A stretch of DNA of 18,092 nucleotides, from NCBI GenBank assembly GCA_937976325.1, contig CALJSD010000080.1:1-18092 (forward strand), read 5' to 3'. The number at the start of each line of letters is the position of its first letter. Positions within the stretch are counted from its first letter, which is position 1. Origin of the DNA: an uncultured Carnobacterium sp. GTDB taxonomy: Bacteria; Bacillota; Bacilli; Lactobacillales; Aerococcaceae. Below, piece after piece: positions 6,306-12,395 of the stretch. The notes below the pieces were generated by a model. It was given only the letters and a program-made list of their open reading frames with translations. It searched no databases and had not been told where the DNA came from. The translations under genes and the position numbers were made by a program.

Positions 6306-7332
6306 ATGGATGAATCGTAAATCATTTTTACTAGTGATGTCGTTTATTTTAACCATCTTCCTATTCGCGCTAGCAACCGATGCAAATGGTGGCTTACGTT
6401 CAACATCATTAAATCCACAATCAAGTTCGAATACAATTACGAATGTACCTATTTACGTGGATATTAATAGTGATGAATATGCTGTAACAGGACTACCAGA
6501 TTCTGTTGCGCTACGTTTGGAAGGACCAAACAGCTTAATTCTTAGCACAACAGGAAATGGAACTTATCGTGTGAAAACACCTAATTTAACAGAATTAGGC
6601 GAAGGAAAACACACCATCACACTTGAGGTGACAGGATTACCGACAGGAGTACATGGAATTGTGTCTCCAGAAACAGTAGAAATTAACATCGAAAAAATCA
6701 CAACGAAGGAAGTTCCAGTCGTCGTGAAGGCCGATGCTTCAAGTATTGGCAATGGCTATCAAGTCGGCGAGGGAGCAGCTTCACCAGCCACTGTAACGGT
6801 GAAAGCAGCAACATCCATCGTAAATCAAGTGGATAAAGTAGTCGCAAATGTGGCCATTCCTGAAGGAACGAAAACAGACTATACGACTACGGCTCAATTA
6901 CAAGCGCTAGACGCAACAGGCAAACCGGTAGCGGTGAAAATTGATCCAGAACGCGTGCAAGTTCGCGTGCCAATTTCATCGAGTCAAAAGACGGTTCCAT
7001 TAGTCTTAACGACAACAGGGAAGTCACCAGGTTATTCATATTTATTGAATTCTACTACTAAGCAAGTTACAATTTTAGGAGCTCAGTCGAGCTTAGACCA
7101 AATCAAGGCAATACCTGTATTGGTGGACGTGAGCAATATTACGCAGTCGACAACGAAAACAATTACGTTGACGCTGCCTTCAGGGGTGCATAGCATTTCA
7201 CCTGAAACCATCGAGGTTACAATTACGGTAACAAATAACAGTTTAACGGCGACAGAAGCGTCGACTACACAAACTGTGACTACAGAAGAACCGACAGAAA
7301 CCACAAAAGAACAAACAACACAAGCCCAATAA
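6298..7332 (+). CDS. cdaR: CdaR, YbbR-domain regulator of diadenylate cyclase
   Basis: A 344-residue protein with one N-terminal membrane anchor (about 9-27) and an extracytoplasmic region made of about three YbbR-like beta repeats (about 47-135, 136-225 and 230-312). Repeats 1 and 3 share closely similar ends, GVHGIVSPETVEINI and GVHSISPETIEVTI. A Thr/Glu-rich, low-complexity tail occupies 313-344, probably an unstructured linker in the wall. CdaR binds CdaA through the membrane and tunes c-di-AMP output. The ATG at 6298 is chosen because AAAGGAGG precedes it within the cdaA 3' end and the membrane anchor follows; the open frame upstream to 6226 lies inside cdaA. The glmM ribosome binding site follows directly. 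Confidence 0.92.
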   Translation: MAEWMNRKSFLLVMSFILTIFLFALATDANGGLRSTSLNPQSSSNTITNVPIYVDINSDEYAVTGLPDSVALRLEGPNSLILSTTGNGTYRVKTPNLTELGEGKHTITLEVTGLPTGVHGIVSPETVEINIEKITTKEVPVVVKADASSIGNGYQVGEGAASPATVTVKAATSIVNQVDKVVANVAIPEGTKTDYTTTAQLQALDATGKPVAVKIDPERVQVRVPISSSQKTVPLVLTTTGKSPGYSYLLNSTTKQVTILGAQSSLDQIKAIPVLVDVSNITQSTTKTITLTLPSGVHSISPETIEVTITVTNNSLTATEASTTQTVTTEEPTETTKEQTTQAQ

Positions 7333-7353
7333 CGGGTGAAGGAGAACAACACA

Positions 7354-8706
7354 ATGGGGAAATATTTTGGAACAGATGGCGTTCGCGGAGTAGCGAATGC
7401 GGAATTAACACCTGAATTAGCATTTAAACTAGGTCGCTACGGCGGTTACGTTTTATTGCAACAAGCAGAAGGAAATGCACATCCACGCGTATTAGTGGGT
7501 CGTGACACTCGTATTTCAGGTCAATTATTAGAGCATGCTTTAATCGCAGGATTACTTTCTGTAGGGATTGAAGTGATGCAACTTGGAGTCATTCCAACTC
7601 CAGGTGTTGCGTACTTAACACGTATGCAAGGGGCTGTAGCTGGGGTTATGATTTCAGCGTCACACAACCCAGCACAAGATAACGGAATTAAATTCTTTGG
7701 TTCAGACGGTTTCAAATTAACCGACGAAACTGAAGCACAAATCGAAGCGTTATTAGATGCTGAGGAAGACACATTACCACGTCCTTCTACAGATGCATTA
7801 GGAACAGTGGATGAGTATTTAGAAGGAACATTGAAATACAGCCAGTTCCTACAAAACACAGTGGATTCATTATCAGGAATGAAAGTCGCTTTAGACGGCG
7901 CAAACGGAGCAACTGCTTCAATGTTAACGCGTTTATTCGCTGATTTAGACACAGACTTCCACACAATGGGTGACAAACCAAACGGCGTGAACATTAACGA
8001 TGGCGTTGGATCAACACATCCAGAAGCACTAGTGGCCTTTGTGAAAGAAACAGGCGCAGACCTTGGATTAAGCTTCGATGGAGACGGGGACCGCTGTATC
8101 GCAGTGGATGAAAATGGCGAAATCGTTGATGGCGATAAAATCATGTTCATCCTTGGTAAACACTTCAAGAACCAAGGAACGCTCAGCAAAGATACAATCG
8201 TATCAACTGTTATGAGTAACTTAGGATTCCATAAAGCAGTAGAAGCTGAAGGCATGGTTGCTCTTCAAACAGCTGTAGGTGACCGTTACGTTGTTGAAGA
8301 AATGCGTAAAAACAACTACAACTTCGGTGGAGAACAATCAGGACATATCGTTATCCTAGATTTAAACACAACAGGGGACGGATTACTTTCAGGAATTCAA
8401 TTAATGAATGTAATGAAACAAACTGGTAAGAAATTAAGCGAATTAGCAAGTGAAGTAACAACTTACCCACAAGAATTAGTGAACATCCGTGTGAGCGATA
8501 AAAATGGCGTGATGGAAGTTCCAGCGATTAAAGAAGTCATCGATGCTGTCGAAGCAGAAATGGCAGGAAACGGCCGCGTTCTTGTACGTCCAAGTGGTAC
8601 AGAGCCGCTTGTTCGTGTCATGGTTGAAGCTCCAACAGATGAACTCGTTCACGACTACGTTACACGTATTGCTGACGTTGTTCGCAAAGAAGTTGGAATT
8701 GACTAA
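7354..8706 (+). CDS. glmM: Phosphoglucosamine mutase
   Basis: A 450-residue enzyme that converts glucosamine-6-phosphate to glucosamine-1-phosphate for UDP-GlcNAc and peptidoglycan synthesis. The phosphoserine loop ISASHNP has its catalytic Ser at 103, the metal-binding loop is DGDGDR (242-247), the sugar-binding loop is GGEQSGH (near 328-334), and the phosphate-binding RPSGTEP lies near the C terminus. The N terminus MGKYFGTDGVRG is the standard one, so ATG 7354 with AAGGAG 9 bases upstream is preferred over the GTG at 7336. GlmM binds CdaA and inhibits c-di-AMP synthesis in related bacteria, which gives the operon its logic: cell-wall precursor flux linked to osmotic signalling. A terminator follows. 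Confidence 0.97.
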   Translation: MGKYFGTDGVRGVANAELTPELAFKLGRYGGYVLLQQAEGNAHPRVLVGRDTRISGQLLEHALIAGLLSVGIEVMQLGVIPTPGVAYLTRMQGAVAGVMISASHNPAQDNGIKFFGSDGFKLTDETEAQIEALLDAEEDTLPRPSTDALGTVDEYLEGTLKYSQFLQNTVDSLSGMKVALDGANGATASMLTRLFADLDTDFHTMGDKPNGVNINDGVGSTHPEALVAFVKETGADLGLSFDGDGDRCIAVDENGEIVDGDKIMFILGKHFKNQGTLSKDTIVSTVMSNLGFHKAVEAEGMVALQTAVGDRYVVEEMRKNNYNFGGEQSGHIVILDLNTTGDGLLSGIQLMNVMKQTGKKLSELASEVTTYPQELVNIRVSDKNGVMEVPAIKEVIDAVEAEMAGNGRVLVRPSGTEPLVRVMVEAPTDELVHDYVTRIADVVRKEVGID

Positions 8707-8726
8707 TTTTAGAATAAAAATATAGG

Positions 8727-8759
8727 AAAAGAGAGCTTTGAAAATAGGCTCTCTTTTTT
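8727..8759 (+). terminator. Rho-independent terminator after glmM
   Basis: AAAAGAGAGC (8727-8736) pairs with GCTCTCTTTT (8748-8757) across an 11-base loop and is followed by more T residues. It closes the cdaA-cdaR-glmM operon. Confidence 0.85.
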
Positions 8760-8774
8760 GCTTGGGTAAACCAC

Positions 8775-8803
8775 TTGATTTTAAAGGGAACAATTGATAC
8801 AAT
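8775..8803 (+). promoter_or_regulatory. Promoter of the alternative S14 operon
   Basis: TTGATT (8775-8780) and TACAAT (8798-8803) with an ideal 17-base spacer. The expected transcription start (about 8810) falls within the Zur-type box that follows directly. Confidence 0.8.
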
Positions 8804-8804
8804 G

Positions 8805-8827
8805 TAAAACGTAATTATTTCGATTTA
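8805..8827 (+). promoter_or_regulatory. Zur-type operator upstream of rpsN
   Basis: The inverted repeat TAAAACGTAAT (8805-8815), one central base, then ATTTCGATTTA (8817-8827) has 9 of 11 positions symmetric and closely matches the B. subtilis Zur box (AAATCGTAAT-N-ATTACGATTT). It covers the predicted transcription start, so zinc-loaded Zur binding would block initiation. The gene behind it is a zinc-independent S14, a classical Zur target. The match is by eye. Confidence 0.8.
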
Positions 8828-8843
8828 GAAAGAAGAGAAGAAA

Positions 8844-9113
8844 ATGGCAAAGAAATCTAAAATTGCAAAATATCAAAAACAGCAAGCGCTCATCGAACGT
8901 TACGCTGAAAAACGCTATGCATTAAAGCAAGCTGGAGACGTTGAAGGGCTAAGAAAGCTTCCTAAAGATTCCAACCCGAACCGCCTCAACCGTCGCGATG
9001 AAATCGATGGTCGCCCAAGAGGTGTGATGCGTAAATTTGGAATATCTCGTATTAAGTTTAGAGAATTAGCGCATCAAGGATTGATTCCAGGCGTTCAAAA
9101 AGCAAGCTGGTAA
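8844..9113 (+). CDS. rpsN: Alternative, zinc-independent 30S ribosomal protein S14
   Basis: An 89-residue S14 of the long, C-minus type. The C-terminal half NRLNRRDEIDGRPRGVMRKFGISRIKFRELA is the S14 core, but the four zinc-binding cysteines of the short 61-residue zinc-ribbon S14 are absent (no Cys at all). Such paralogues replace the zinc protein in the 30S head during zinc starvation, freeing or sparing zinc. A strong promoter overlain by a Zur-type box precedes it, consistent with zinc-dependent repression. The ribosome binding site is AGAAGAGAAG. A second small gene follows 17 bases after the stop in the same unit. The main S14 is expected in the large ribosomal-protein operon, outside this window. 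Confidence 0.94.
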   Translation: MAKKSKIAKYQKQQALIERYAEKRYALKQAGDVEGLRKLPKDSNPNRLNRRDEIDGRPRGVMRKFGISRIKFRELAHQGLIPGVQKASW

Positions 9114-9130
9114 AAGAGGAGGTAAGGTAA

Positions 9131-9241
9131 ATGAAACAAGATTTAGCAACGGCTTATCGTCAAATGAAGAGCCCAAACATTAAAACAAGAAAGAGAGCGT
9201 TGAAGCTGATCCACGAAGCCAAACGCTCAAAGAAAAAATAA
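9131..9241 (+). CDS. 36-residue basic protein in the Zur-box operon
   Basis: An ATG at 9131 opens a 36-residue frame with a good ribosome binding site (AGGAGGTAAGG just upstream). The peptide is helical and strongly basic: MKQDLATAYRQMKSPNIKTR is followed by a K/R-rich tail ending AKRSKKK; 12 of 36 residues are Lys or Arg. It lies 17 bases after rpsN and before the operon terminator, so it should share zinc control. From memory, similar short proteins next to alternative S14 genes in Enterococcus and lactobacilli carry the label putative metal homeostasis protein, but no function is proven. It has no Cys or acidic metal site; its single His makes direct zinc binding unlikely. A ribosome-binding partner of S14 is an alternative. 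Confidence 0.8.
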   Translation: MKQDLATAYRQMKSPNIKTRKRALKLIHEAKRSKKK

Positions 9242-9253
9242 CGGAAATAACTG

Positions 9254-9277
9254 GACTCACACTGTGGGTCTTTTTTT
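9254..9277 (+). terminator. Rho-independent terminator of the S14 operon
   Basis: GACTCAC (9254-9260) pairs with GTGGGTC (9264-9270) around a 3-base loop, followed by seven T (9271-9277). It starts 13 bases after the small gene's stop codon. Confidence 0.85.
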
Positions 9278-9293
9278 CTACTTGCGGCTTTCC

Positions 9294-9342
9294 CCGGTGC
9301 AACGTTACCGCTATTATAATTAAATTCAAAGGATTCTTCGAA
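9294..9342. repeat. Degenerate half copy of the intergenic repeat (copy C)
   Basis: CCGGTGCAACGTTACCGCTA and the following 29 bases align with the reverse complement of the copy at the right edge (25 of the first 31 bases identical, and the AGGATTC segment near the end shared) and with 3934-3982 of copy A. Only one arm is present, so it cannot form the full palindrome. It lies between the S14 terminator and the thioesterase promoter. Confidence 0.65.
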
Positions 9343-9359
9343 ACACAATTTGAGTGTCT

Positions 9360-9388
9360 TTGAACGCATTTTAGTTTCGTGTTAGAAT
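9360..9388 (+). promoter_or_regulatory. Promoter of the thioesterase gene
   Basis: TTGAAC (9360-9365) and TAGAAT (9383-9388) with a 17-base spacer, 32 bases before the start codon, which itself has AAGGAG upstream. Confidence 0.75.
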
Positions 9389-9419
9389 GAAACAGTAAAC
9401 TATCCAAGGAGCTAATCAA

Positions 9420-9953
9420 ATGAGTACAAAAACATGTAGCCAAACACGTGCGATTCAAGCGCGTAGAATTTTCCCATTCGATGTGAATATGCATAACACA
9501 CTCTTCGGAGGGAATTTAACACGAATTATTGATGACTGTGCGTCGATTACCGTATCTCGTCATTGCCGTCGTCTTGCGGTAACGGCATCGGTGGACGCGA
9601 TGAACTATTTAAAACCACTTCCATTAGGACATTCTGTCTGCGTAGAGACGTATATCTCAGGGACAGGAAAGAAGAGTATGGAAGTCTTCTGTAAAGTGGT
9701 CGGAGAAGATGTCTTGAACGGAGAGCGCTATTTAGCGGCGACAAGCTTCTGGACATTCGTGGCACTTCCTCGTGAAGGAGAAGGTGATTTTACAGTGGAT
9801 GCCATCGTTCCAGAAACCGACGAAGAGAAATTCATCTGCAGCGGCTACGAAGAACGTCGTAAGGCCCGCTTGGAGCAACTTGGACGACAAGAAGCATTGA
9901 TGGAACATATCACGGTTGTGAAGCCTTGGAATTTGGAAGAGAGTGAATCTTAA
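9420..9953 (+). CDS. Acyl-CoA thioesterase (hotdog fold, YciA/BFIT type)
   Basis: A 177-residue single-hotdog thioesterase that hydrolyses acyl-CoA to free acid and CoA. The typical start of the fold, ARRIFPFDVNMHNTLFGGNLTRIIDDCASI (about 15-44), has the conserved N-x-x-G-x-x-FGG-like pattern and the catalytic Asp region on the long central helix. The strand VDAMNYLKPLPLGH (about 59-72) and the segment SGTGKKSMEVFCKV (about 81-94) match the acyl-CoA hydrolase family. The C-terminal 35 residues are charged and helical. It has its own promoter and no partner genes, so the chain-length preference and physiological role are unknown. The family call is firm. Confidence 0.88.
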   Translation: MSTKTCSQTRAIQARRIFPFDVNMHNTLFGGNLTRIIDDCASITVSRHCRRLAVTASVDAMNYLKPLPLGHSVCVETYISGTGKKSMEVFCKVVGEDVLNGERYLAATSFWTFVALPREGEGDFTVDAIVPETDEEKFICSGYEERRKARLEQLGRQEALMEHITVVKPWNLEESES

Positions 9954-9994
9954 ACAAAATCTAAGAAAGTTGCTAAGGAACTTTTAACAATCTC

Positions 9995-10003
9995 TGTTAT
10001 AAT
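9995..10003 (+). promoter_or_regulatory. Extended -10 promoter of the VTT membrane protein gene
   Basis: TGTTATAAT (9995-10003) is a consensus extended -10 element 29 bases before the GTG start. No good -35 is visible, which is common with an extended -10. Confidence 0.65.
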
Positions 10004-10031
10004 GCATGTAAAAATAAATAAGGAGTAAATC

Positions 10032-10640
10032 GTGGAAACTCAAAAAGCAATAGAACTCAATCGTAAAATCATTCGTATCGTAACGATTATCGGGATTATT
10101 TTAACGATTATTTTAGGATGGCTCGTAGCCAAGAATGATTATTTTGCGATAGACGGACCGTTCCGTGACAGTATTGCCCACTCTGGTTGGGTAGGGATTT
10201 TGATTTTTATCTTGATTCAAATTACGCAAGTAGTTTACCCGATTATTCCGGGGGGCTTAACCTGTGTCATCGGGCATATCGTATTCGGGCCTCTTCACGG
10301 CTGGATTTATAATTTTGTCGGAATCATGATTGGTTCTTGTATCAACTTCTGGTTAGCGCGTCGCTACGGTGAGACGTTGGCGAAGGCGTTCGTGGATGAT
10401 GATACGTACAATAAATACATCGGTTATTTGGACAAAGGAAAACATTTCGAGCGTATCTTCTTTTGGGCATTGGTCCTTCCTGGATTCCCAGATGATTTCC
10501 TATGTATGGTAGCAGGACTTAGTCATATGACTTTCAAGAAGTTTGTGGCGATTTGTTTAATCGCAAAACCAGTCACATTATACGTTTATACACTGATTGC
10601 GGCAGAAGGAGTACAAGCCTTCTTCAGATTATTTAATTAA
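10032..10640 (+). CDS. TVP38/TMEM64 (VTT-domain) membrane protein
   Basis: A 202-residue multi-pass membrane protein of the VTT/DedA superfamily. It has a first helix near 13-31, a re-entrant PIIPGGLTCVIGHIVFGPLHG region (about 70-90), helices to about 110, a second conserved stretch LPGFPDDFLCMVAGLSHMTFKKF (about 149-171) and a final helix (about 176-195). VTT proteins are implicated in lipid scrambling and envelope homeostasis; the substrate here is not known. The start is a GTG (10032) with AAGGAG 6 bases upstream, the only start that gives a good ribosome binding site. The yidD gene follows after 15 bases, so two membrane-biogenesis-related proteins share a transcript. Confidence 0.88.
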   Translation: METQKAIELNRKIIRIVTIIGIILTIILGWLVAKNDYFAIDGPFRDSIAHSGWVGILIFILIQITQVVYPIIPGGLTCVIGHIVFGPLHGWIYNFVGIMIGSCINFWLARRYGETLAKAFVDDDTYNKYIGYLDKGKHFERIFFWALVLPGFPDDFLCMVAGLSHMTFKKFVAICLIAKPVTLYVYTLIAAEGVQAFFRLFN

Positions 10641-10655
10641 GAAAGCAGTATAGAA

Positions 10656-10940
10656 ATGAAAAAAATCATGATTGCACTCGTGCGTGGATATCAAAAGTGG
10701 ATTTCTCCATTATTCCCGCCTTCATGTATTTATAGACCAACCTGCTCGAGCTATATGATTCAGGCGGTTGAAAAGCATGGCGCGCTAAAAGGCGTGTTGA
10801 TGGGGTGCGGACGCATTTGCCGATGCCATCCATTTATTCGCGGTGGCCAAGATCCCGTTCCAGACTATTTCACGCTTAGACGGAACAAGGATTACCGTAA
10901 GAAAATTATTGATGCCAGTAAAAACGACACAGCTGACTAG
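10656..10940 (+). CDS. yidD: Membrane protein insertion efficiency factor YidD
   Basis: A 94-residue protein that helps YidC-dependent membrane protein insertion, associated with the inner face of the membrane through an amphipathic N terminus (MKKIMIALVRGYQKWISP). The family core is complete: SCIYRPTCSSYMIQAVEKHG (about 23-42), then GCGRICRCHPF with clustered cysteines and GGQDPVPDYF. In most bacteria yidD lies beside rpmH-rnpA-yidC; here it is separate, as is usual in lactobacilli and streptococci. The ribosome binding site is poor, so translation may depend on the upstream gene. Its TAG stop lies within the stem of the following terminator. Confidence 0.95.
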   Translation: MKKIMIALVRGYQKWISPLFPPSCIYRPTCSSYMIQAVEKHGALKGVLMGCGRICRCHPFIRGGQDPVPDYFTLRRNKDYRKKIIDASKNDTAD

Positions 10941-10965
10941 AAATAGTCGGCTGTTTTTGTTTTTG
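10929..10965 (+). terminator. Rho-independent terminator overlapping the yidD stop
   Basis: ACAGCTGACTA (10929-10939) pairs with TAGTCGGCTGT (10944-10954), with one G-T pair and a GAAA tetraloop, followed by a T-rich tract. The yidD stop codon (10938-10940) falls in this hairpin. Confidence 0.88.
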
Positions 10966-10984
10966 TAAAAATCATTAAAGGGGA

Positions 10985-11012
10985 TTGTAATTAAAAAAAG
11001 TAGAGGTATAAT
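10985..11012 (+). promoter_or_regulatory. Promoter of the membrane-anchored protein gene
   Basis: TTGTAA (10985-10990) and TATAAT (11007-11012) with a 16-base spacer. The start of transcription would be near 11019, which rules out the in-frame TTG at 11018 as a start codon. Confidence 0.7.
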
Positions 11013-11053
11013 TCGAATTGAAAAGCACCTTATTTAGAAGGGAGATAGAAGAA

Positions 11054-11578
11054 ATGGCAAACAATCTAAAACAATGGTCTGTGGGGAAATGGGCCGCAAG
11101 CGCAGCAATCGTTTTGCTAATGGCAGTCTGTTCATGGCTAGCCATTCGTGTCTTTTTCACGAATGAGAATGCCAACGCAGAATTTAGCTATGAGATTATT
11201 AATAACACGGATAAGGAAATTGAGGAAATAATCATTGGAGAGTTTCGAGATTCTGATAGTACTGGAGCAACGGATCGCGTTTCTATCACATTAATCGGAG
11301 GGCAGTCACGTACGAAAGGGGCTGTTGCGATTTCTAAGGATACGGATAAGATTGGGAATTTCTATATTCAGGCGAAAAAAGATGGGAAGAGAGTGTTTTT
11401 AGAACCAACTTTAGCGTATGACACTGGAAAGAAAGGCCTTCATATTAAGATTACAATTGATGAGATTGACTCGGAGGGCTATTACACTGGTAAAGTGGAA
11501 ACTAATACATTTGTGTTCTCAGAATTTAAAATAGAACCAACGTCGCAAAAAGCGTATGAAAAAGAAAAAACAGAATAG
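11054..11578 (+). CDS. Membrane-anchored extracytoplasmic protein of unknown function
   Basis: A 174-residue protein that I do not recognise. It has a short basic N terminus, one hydrophobic segment (about 13-33, containing AASAAIVLLMAVCSWLAIRV) and an outside domain of about 140 residues. That domain is rich in alternating polar/hydrophobic strands (FSYEIINNTDKEIEEIIIGE, VSITLIGGQSRTKG, KKGLHIKITIDEI), suggesting a beta-sandwich. Only one Cys is present, within the membrane segment, and it is not followed by a lipobox pattern convincing enough to call a lipoprotein. The ATG at 11054 has AAGGGAG upstream. It has its own promoter and terminator, so it is monocistronic, convergent with larD. 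Confidence 0.75.
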   Translation: MANNLKQWSVGKWAASAAIVLLMAVCSWLAIRVFFTNENANAEFSYEIINNTDKEIEEIIIGEFRDSDSTGATDRVSITLIGGQSRTKGAVAISKDTDKIGNFYIQAKKDGKRVFLEPTLAYDTGKKGLHIKITIDEIDSEGYYTGKVETNTFVFSEFKIEPTSQKAYEKEKTE

Positions 11579-11594
11579 TATTGATGACAATCAA

Positions 11595-11634
11595 AAACCC
11601 GTGTGGATGACGTAGAAGGCATCCACACGGGTTT
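11595..11634. terminator. Bidirectional terminator between the unknown gene and larD
   Basis: AAACCCGTGTGGATG (11595-11609) pairs perfectly with CATCCACACGGGTTT (11620-11634), with A/T-rich flanks on both sides. It lies between two convergent genes and can end both the plus-strand gene and the larA-B-C-D transcript. Confidence 0.88.
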
Positions 11635-11653
11635 AATGGTTTTATTGTAAATA

Positions 11654-12382
11654 TTAGATAAAGTAACCTAAGTAGTAACGAACGAAGAATGCAGCACATA
11701 CAGCACCAACGAATGGAGCAGTACCAGGTACTAATAATCCATATTGCCAGTCGTTATTTACTTTGTCTTTGATTGGTAATAATTGGTAAGCAAGACGAGG
11801 TCCTAAGTCACGAGCTTGGTTCATCGCGAATCCAGTTGTACCTCCAAGACCCATACCGACAGCCCATACGATTAAACCAACCACGATTGGTAATAATTGT
11901 TTGTTTACATTTTCAGTTGCTAAGATAGCTGTTAAGAAAATGAAAGTTGCAAATGCTTCGACGAAGTAGTTACGTGGTAAGTTACGTAAGTTAGGGTTTG
12001 TTGAGAAGATGTTACGGATTGCGATGCCGTCTACTTGACCTTCAGAAGCTGTGAAGTGGTCTGCGTACATGAACCATACGATCACCGCACCAGCGAATGC
12101 GCCTAAGAATTCAGCGATAGCAACAGGGATGAATTGTTCTGCAGGAAGTACTCCTAAAACTACTTTAGCAAGCGCCATAGCAGGGTTGATACTTACACCA
12201 CCGAAGATGAATAAAGTAACAGTGATACCGAATGCCCATGTTGTGATGGCGAATAAGTGACCTGTTCCAGCGTATTTAGTTTTCTTCAAGACGTCATCAC
12301 AGTGTACGCCGACCCCGAAGATAATCATGAGGGCTGTTCCCATAAATTCTGATAATAATAAATGCATAAATGTTTGATCCAT
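11654..12382 (-). CDS. larD: LarD, aquaglyceroporin-type lactic acid channel
   Basis: A 242-residue MIP-family channel with six membrane helices. The first pore motif is SINPAMALA (N66-P67-A68); the second is MNQARDLGPR (N188-Q189-A190-R191-D192), where Gln replaces the usual Pro. In L. plantarum LarD is the channel encoded with the lactate racemase and speeds diffusion of lactic acid. The same location here, 13 bases after larC with a TAAGGAG ribosome binding site, supports that role over plain glycerol uptake. The selectivity residues and the altered second NPA could fit a substrate larger than water. The family call is firm; the substrate is inferred from context. Confidence 0.85.
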   Translation of the reverse strand: MDQTFMHLLLSEFMGTALMIIFGVGVHCDDVLKKTKYAGTGHLFAITTWAFGITVTLFIFGGVSINPAMALAKVVLGVLPAEQFIPVAIAEFLGAFAGAVIVWFMYADHFTASEGQVDGIAIRNIFSTNPNLRNLPRNYFVEAFATFIFLTAILATENVNKQLLPIVVGLIVWAVGMGLGGTTGFAMNQARDLGPRLAYQLLPIKDKVNNDWQYGLLVPGTAPFVGAVCAAFFVRYYLGYFI

Positions 12383-12395
12383 TGGTTGATTCTCC

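Noticed and set aside
7336..7353. GTG start six codons upstream of the chosen glmM start
   Set aside because: The glmM ribosome binding site would lie inside the coding sequence and MGKYFGTDGVRG is the normal N terminus.
7521..8255. Long open frame of 244 codons antisense to glmM
   Set aside because: It is a shadow of glmM codon use, with no ribosome binding site and no recognisable domain; glmM itself is complete and conserved.
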